A DNA stretch of 9,738 nucleotides from an uncultured Treponema sp. (GTDB taxonomy: Bacteria > Spirochaetota > Spirochaetia > Treponematales > Treponemataceae), in contig CAJPTT010000055.1 of the NCBI GenBank assembly GCA_905373565.1, positions 1 to 9,738 of the forward strand, in the 5' to 3' direction. Positions 8,501-9,738 of the stretch are shown here, piece after piece. A model generated the notes under the pieces. The model made no database searches. It saw only the letters and a list, made by a program, of their open reading frames with translations, and was not told the origin of the DNA. The translations under genes were made by a program, and so were the position numbers. The stretch's first letter is position 1; each line of letters starts with the position of its first letter.

Positions 8501-8637
8501 AAGGCGGCACCACGGTACGCTTTAAGTTCCGCGCAGCCCGCCGCGGTGTATTCCCCTGCCCGCCCGCAACCGCCGAGTGTATGTACGAAAATGAAATCTT
8601 CGGACGAAGCAGCGGAGTGCTGTATGTGATTAAGTGA
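2512..8637 (+). CDS. Alpha-2-macroglobulin family lipoprotein with intact thioester motif
   Basis: This 2041-residue envelope lipoprotein belongs to the bacterial alpha-2-macroglobulin family, which traps proteases by bait cleavage and thioester attack. The ATG at 2512 opens a classic lipoprotein signal: MKKSG, a hydrophobic core, and IAGC with the lipidated Cys20. In-frame starts at 2392 and 2485 would bury this signal. Residues 21-135 are a Gln/Pro/Ala/Lys-rich tether. Two Ig-like domains follow (about 136-270 and 372-465), then MG-type domains, including DRGLYKPGET (714-723), VHPAALYIGL around 942-951, LYNPGD (1092-1097) and VYKPGEE (1202-1208). A Gly/Asp/Glu-rich segment (about 1275-1300) is the presumed bait region, followed by FNPTAVFIPIL (from 1301). 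The thioester motif CMEQ is at 1535-1538, in the toroidal thioester domain with GGFPYWPGG (1584-1592). The C-terminal MG domain ends near AECMYENE (about 2021-2028). E. coli YfhM is about 1650 residues, so this is long. Tandem stops TGA TAG end the gene. The usual partner gene for penicillin-binding protein 1C is not in the window. Confidence 0.95.
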   Translation: MKKSGIIVTIISLTVLIAGCGKGSRSGDAKQKAYIAKLQEQTQRKYNDPNISDFEKQFLPQYAIETPEPVQNAKIPAFKAPAPQSSAKDVSVIPGVRALTAYKTAYTPQLTAEPDSQSEDSSGRETAQQADTAVGTIDLPQSGALTVADWGPKGKIPAAVTSPSFYIVFSLPVKAIGALGKPETESPYLSISPAVKGIFRWYGSRYLAFEPEESLKPGQQYTITVKDSVRALNGKQIEGKRQFTVTGEVLRITYSRPGYMLRKNSDRWIPINTDNLIPEAANDVQLRFNYPVQPAELQSILSVSVQEAGKQAVPYRYTVSRLEGENDFNVLVNINGKIPFNATVTVAAKRPDGSLTTAQYHTLKPFTCKGASVYHNDYGYKNPIALRFSHPVDKKTVLNNISIKPALTFGEKNIEVHNATSYYSTVLIHGLPVAPQETYTVTVQNGIKDTYGRALASAASYTVTVPDAPSFVQYTDTGHLMLEAAYPHKYLFEYQNILSPSSYAIAKTDNPLDLDSWGEAYDRSRAKTLDASIRNKRLFELADLDPYLENGKGFVCIDSEVTLPPYSQRDKKPRVNRRTSTVQVTDLGITVRSALNKTVVLVSKLSTGEPVEGASVYLYDAETDKNEAVSPEEGAQNPFASGTTDKEGIAVLPYGSKSIRFFRNAGNYAAVFVEKDGDKAVFYPHTHSPWRFDVYAANPQEIAETHQRTFLFSDRGLYKPGETVSFRGIDRTQMFSTFTPYEGQYIVTLSGYSSEGDEVDVAEQEGTCTDSGSFWGAFDLPEDLPPGSYSLTYRRADDDNNSEAQGCPITVAYFEKLKFQAEVTMPQQPVIMGDTVKAAVSASYLSGGGLGKASYSGSWMRQGTSFSPHHTVLKDYRFGVEGYGIDHVASFSGKLSNTGTAELSCQAAASEGIIGLPYRYSAEVSITDISNQQISARNTVMVHPAALYIGLARPENLTGFAQKGQKLTFPFILASPDGNPLGDTKPAAGDFTVELIRENWKLVQERGSGGSIYSNYEKENITEHTATVKPAAKGTVQVTPKNAGSYILSMSGTDTAGRTFKTDYRFYVTGSGASFWDRDYEDAVRLTPDQSLYNPGDTARILMQSPLPAGRYLITVEREGIFTEEIRELDGNTQVLEIPVASNYIPVVYVAVSSYSVRTKEPQHKHGELDLDKPKGIFGMTPIFVNARVKAFSVELAANKSVYKPGEEATVTLTATRGGKPLANAELTLLTVDRGVLDLIDYHVPNPLDFFYNPDNFQLGVTGGDSRAWLMDPVMEEAKTLAGGDSDGGKEGEEGAERSDFNPTAVFIPILKTDSNGKVTATFKLPDTLTSYRLTAVGAHTDLFALHEEEITVQNTVNILPVMPRRLRERDTAECGVLISNVDTRAHTITVGASVRAAQTQDGTADTAGDRTVTDNAFIDGETTHTVTVAGGQQAAVYFDIAAVKAGTVEAVFTVSSDALKEKLIQPLVIERPFVFETVTSTGAIAKDENEAAEGLIIPSMADENTGSLSLTLDSSGLGALSSAINYVFDYPFLCMEQQSARILPLVLFENYIDVFSLKSKVPNVRHTVKKTMAAWAREQTSEGGFPYWPGGWDTDFYVSLRIAHICAAAQQRGYSQDDIAVNTKKLTDYIRSQLLAKRNTLSPYLQAYTCFVLAMNNAGFDESILTAVQARVIPQLEDYTAQPNDLAALALLSLTYTQRNRAGDAAKAAKCTERIINSCRFTTRSVSLAVPPQQGFRFWYGNDLSLDLALILQSLVKAAPDHSREDAVRAVLYTLLQRQKGGYWQNTATTAHVLEAVYEYIQYAQLDATDLTAAASLPGGDLLTAAFKGAAAKPAFQIFSFKEQPVSGAKRDTLLPLRFTKTGTGQLYYTASLAYALPQERQQPRDEGLGISCTIRDIAADKILTPDSENSSMITLESGKTYEMAIRLSSGKDYTFVALRAPIPSGAEILDAAFVTTASNDYEEKDTEEPWTDWRDPSKQQIYDNEVQYFWNSWDKGGTTVRFKFRAARRGVFPCPPATAECMYENEIFGRSSGVLYVIK

Positions 8638-8675
8638 TAGGTATGTCGACAGGGCAAACGCATCAGACTGAGTAA

Positions 8676-8691
8676 ATTGCAGAACGGCAAT
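8676..8691 (+). repeat. Operator-like dyad over the -35 box of the AAA-ATPase promoter
   Basis: ATTGC (8676-8680) and GCAAT (8687-8691) form a perfect 5-bp inverted repeat around a 6-base spacer. The left arm overlaps the -35 hexamer (8677-8682) and the right arm lies in the promoter spacer. This position suits a repressor operator, but five pairs can occur by chance. Confidence 0.3.
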
Positions 8692-8705
8692 CTCCATGCT
8701 ATAAT
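8677..8705 (+). promoter_or_regulatory. Promoter of the AAA-ATPase gene, predicted leaderless
   Basis: TTGCAG (8677-8682), a 17-base spacer and a perfect TATAAT (8700-8705). The last T is 7 bases before the A of ATG 8712, which is exactly the distance expected if that A is the +1 base. No Shine-Dalgarno sequence precedes the ATG. The rest of the 74-base gap after the macroglobulin stop shows no terminator hairpin. Confidence 0.65.
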
Positions 8706-8737
8706 ACCGGTATGAACTTTTCACGAAAACTGCCGGT
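8706..8737 (+). repeat. Interrupted inverted repeat across the start codon of the AAA-ATPase gene
   Basis: ACCGG (8706-8710) matches CCGGT (8733-8737), and TTTTC (8718-8722) matches GAAAA (8725-8729). The two half-sites are separated by 7 bases on the left and 3 on the right. It spans the -10 edge, the predicted transcription start and the first nine codons. The asymmetry makes a real operator uncertain. Confidence 0.2.
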
Positions 8738-9738
8738 CGGCATACAGAGCTTTGAAAAACTACGCAGGGATGGCTACCTTTATGTTGATAAAACAGCATT
8801 TGTCCGACAGCTTATCCAGTCGTCTAATCCGTATTTCTTAAGCCGTCCGCGGCGGTTTGGGAAAAGCTTGTTTCTTTCAACATTAGCGGCATATTTTTTA
8901 GGGCAAAAAGAACTGTTTAAAGACCTGTATCTTGAAAAAGCCGAGGAAGAACAAGCAGAGTTCGAACAACGGGCAGCATGGGAAGCATATCCGGTATTGT
9001 ATCTGGATTTTAATACGGGCAACTATATAGAATCTGATGAGCTCGGTATGAATCTGAATAGGCATCTCTGCAAATGGGAAAAACTATATGGGGTTGAACC
9101 ATCCGAACAAAATTTTGCACTCCGTTTTGCCGGTGTTATTACACGAGCCTGCCAACAAACCGGTAAGCAAGTAGTCATCCTTGTAGACGAGTACGATAAA
9201 CCCTTACTGCAAACCATGGGGGTAAATGAAACATTGAATGAGCAATACCGCAATACCCTGAAAGCATTTTACTCCGTGATCAAAACCTGCGATCAATATA
9301 TCCGCTTTGCTTTTCTCACCGGCGTTACCAAGTTCAGTAAAATCAGTATTTTTAGCGACTTGAACAATCTTCGGGATATATCGATGGAAAAACAGTATGC
9401 CGGTATCTGCGGTATCACGCAGGCAGAACTGGAAGCAAATTTTCAACCTGAAATACAAGCGCTTGCTTCCGAACAAGATTTAACCTATCAGCAAACGGTG
9501 ACAACCTTAAAGCAGTGGTATGACGGATACTGTTTCTCACCTGCGGGGGATAACATGTACAATCCATTTAGCGTATTAAATGCATTTGTAAAGGAGCGGT
9601 TCGGCAGCTATTGGTTCAGTACGGGAACACCGACCTTTTTAGTCAATTACTTAAAAGAAGCGCATTATTTTATTCCGGATTTAGACGGCAATGTCGAACT
9701 CAATGAATCGGGGTTGGAAACGTATCGTGCCGTGACAG
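8712..9738 (+). CDS. AAA-ATPase-like family protein (probable PD-(D/E)XK fusion), 3' end cut by window
   Basis: An open frame of 342 codons starts at ATG 8712 and runs off the window without a stop. The N-terminus (KLPVGIQSFEKLRRDGYLYVDKT) is the hallmark opening of the AAA-ATPase-like family (Pfam AAA-ATPase_like), so the start is firm although no ribosome-binding site is present. RPRRFGKSL (45-53) is the family's P-loop, which lacks the usual first glycine of Walker A. VVILVDEYDKP (154-164) is Walker B, with D159 and E160. FLTGVTKFSK (201-210) fits a sensor region, and WYDGYCF (269-275) with YNPFSVLNAF marks the end of the ATPase part. Family members usually continue to roughly 500-580 residues and end in a DUF1703 PD-(D/E)XK nuclease-like domain, which would lie beyond 9738. 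Function is not established for most members; they are often present in many copies per genome. Local GC is lower than in the preceding gene. Confidence 0.88.
   Translation, partial: MNFSRKLPVGIQSFEKLRRDGYLYVDKTAFVRQLIQSSNPYFLSRPRRFGKSLFLSTLAAYFLGQKELFKDLYLEKAEEEQAEFEQRAAWEAYPVLYLDFNTGNYIESDELGMNLNRHLCKWEKLYGVEPSEQNFALRFAGVITRACQQTGKQVVILVDEYDKPLLQTMGVNETLNEQYRNTLKAFYSVIKTCDQYIRFAFLTGVTKFSKISIFSDLNNLRDISMEKQYAGICGITQAELEANFQPEIQALASEQDLTYQQTVTTLKQWYDGYCFSPAGDNMYNPFSVLNAFVKERFGSYWFSTGTPTFLVNYLKEAHYFIPDLDGNVELNESGLETYRAVT

Noticed and set aside
8389..8799. A 136-codon minus-strand open frame across the macroglobulin/AAA-ATPase junction
   Set aside because: It overlaps the conserved C-terminus of one gene, the promoter and the conserved N-terminus of the next; its translation resembles no family I know.

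Overview
The window most likely comes from a spirochaete of the Treponema type. This is an inference from the mix of genes: a very large thioester alpha-2-macroglobulin lipoprotein, a PAS-type sigma-54 activator, a PsiE/CorC-type membrane protein, and an AAA-ATPase of a family that is often multicopy in treponemes and Bacteroidetes. No ribosomal or other phylogenetic marker is present except one tRNA. All genes lie on the + strand and the DNA is densely coding. The longest stretch without a gene is 2331-2511 (181 bases), and it carries a promoter and leader rather than a hidden gene.

Region 1 (1-2168) looks like a two-gene operon. A small membrane protein (41-700; PsiE-like membrane part fused to a CorC/HlyC-type transporter-associated domain) is followed 22 bases later by a sigma-54-dependent activator (723-2168; PAS, short coiled coil, AAA+ with GAFTGA, Fis-type HTH). 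Its promoter -10 box sits so close to the first ATG that the transcript should be leaderless or nearly so.

Region 2 (2184-2330) is a tRNA-Arg(UCU) gene with its own sigma-70-type promoter. The short pre-tRNA leader contains a strong inverted repeat whose arms duplicate the anticodon-stem pentamers.

Region 3 (2331-8640) is dominated by a 2041-residue lipoprotein of the bacterial alpha-2-macroglobulin family. It has an intact lipobox, a long flexible tether, N-terminal Ig-like and MG domains, a presumed bait segment, an intact CMEQ thioester motif, a thioester-domain toroid and a C-terminal MG-type domain. It has its own promoter and an 82-base leader that can fold on itself.

Region 4 (8641-9738) holds a promoter (TTGCAG-17-TATAAT) placed so that transcription should start at the A of the ATG. 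It drives an AAA-ATPase-like/PD-(D/E)XK family protein cut off by the window end. This gene is visibly lower in GC than the macroglobulin gene.

The genes do not form one obvious pathway. The first two are probably co-regulated. The macroglobulin is a stand-alone envelope-defence gene with no penicillin-binding protein 1C gene in view. The last gene looks like an independently transcribed accessory gene. I see no CRISPR array, insertion sequence, phage gene or integrase. The strongest candidates for unusual biology are the two apparently leaderless promoters, the tRNA leader hairpin, and the macroglobulin with its acidic presumed bait segment.
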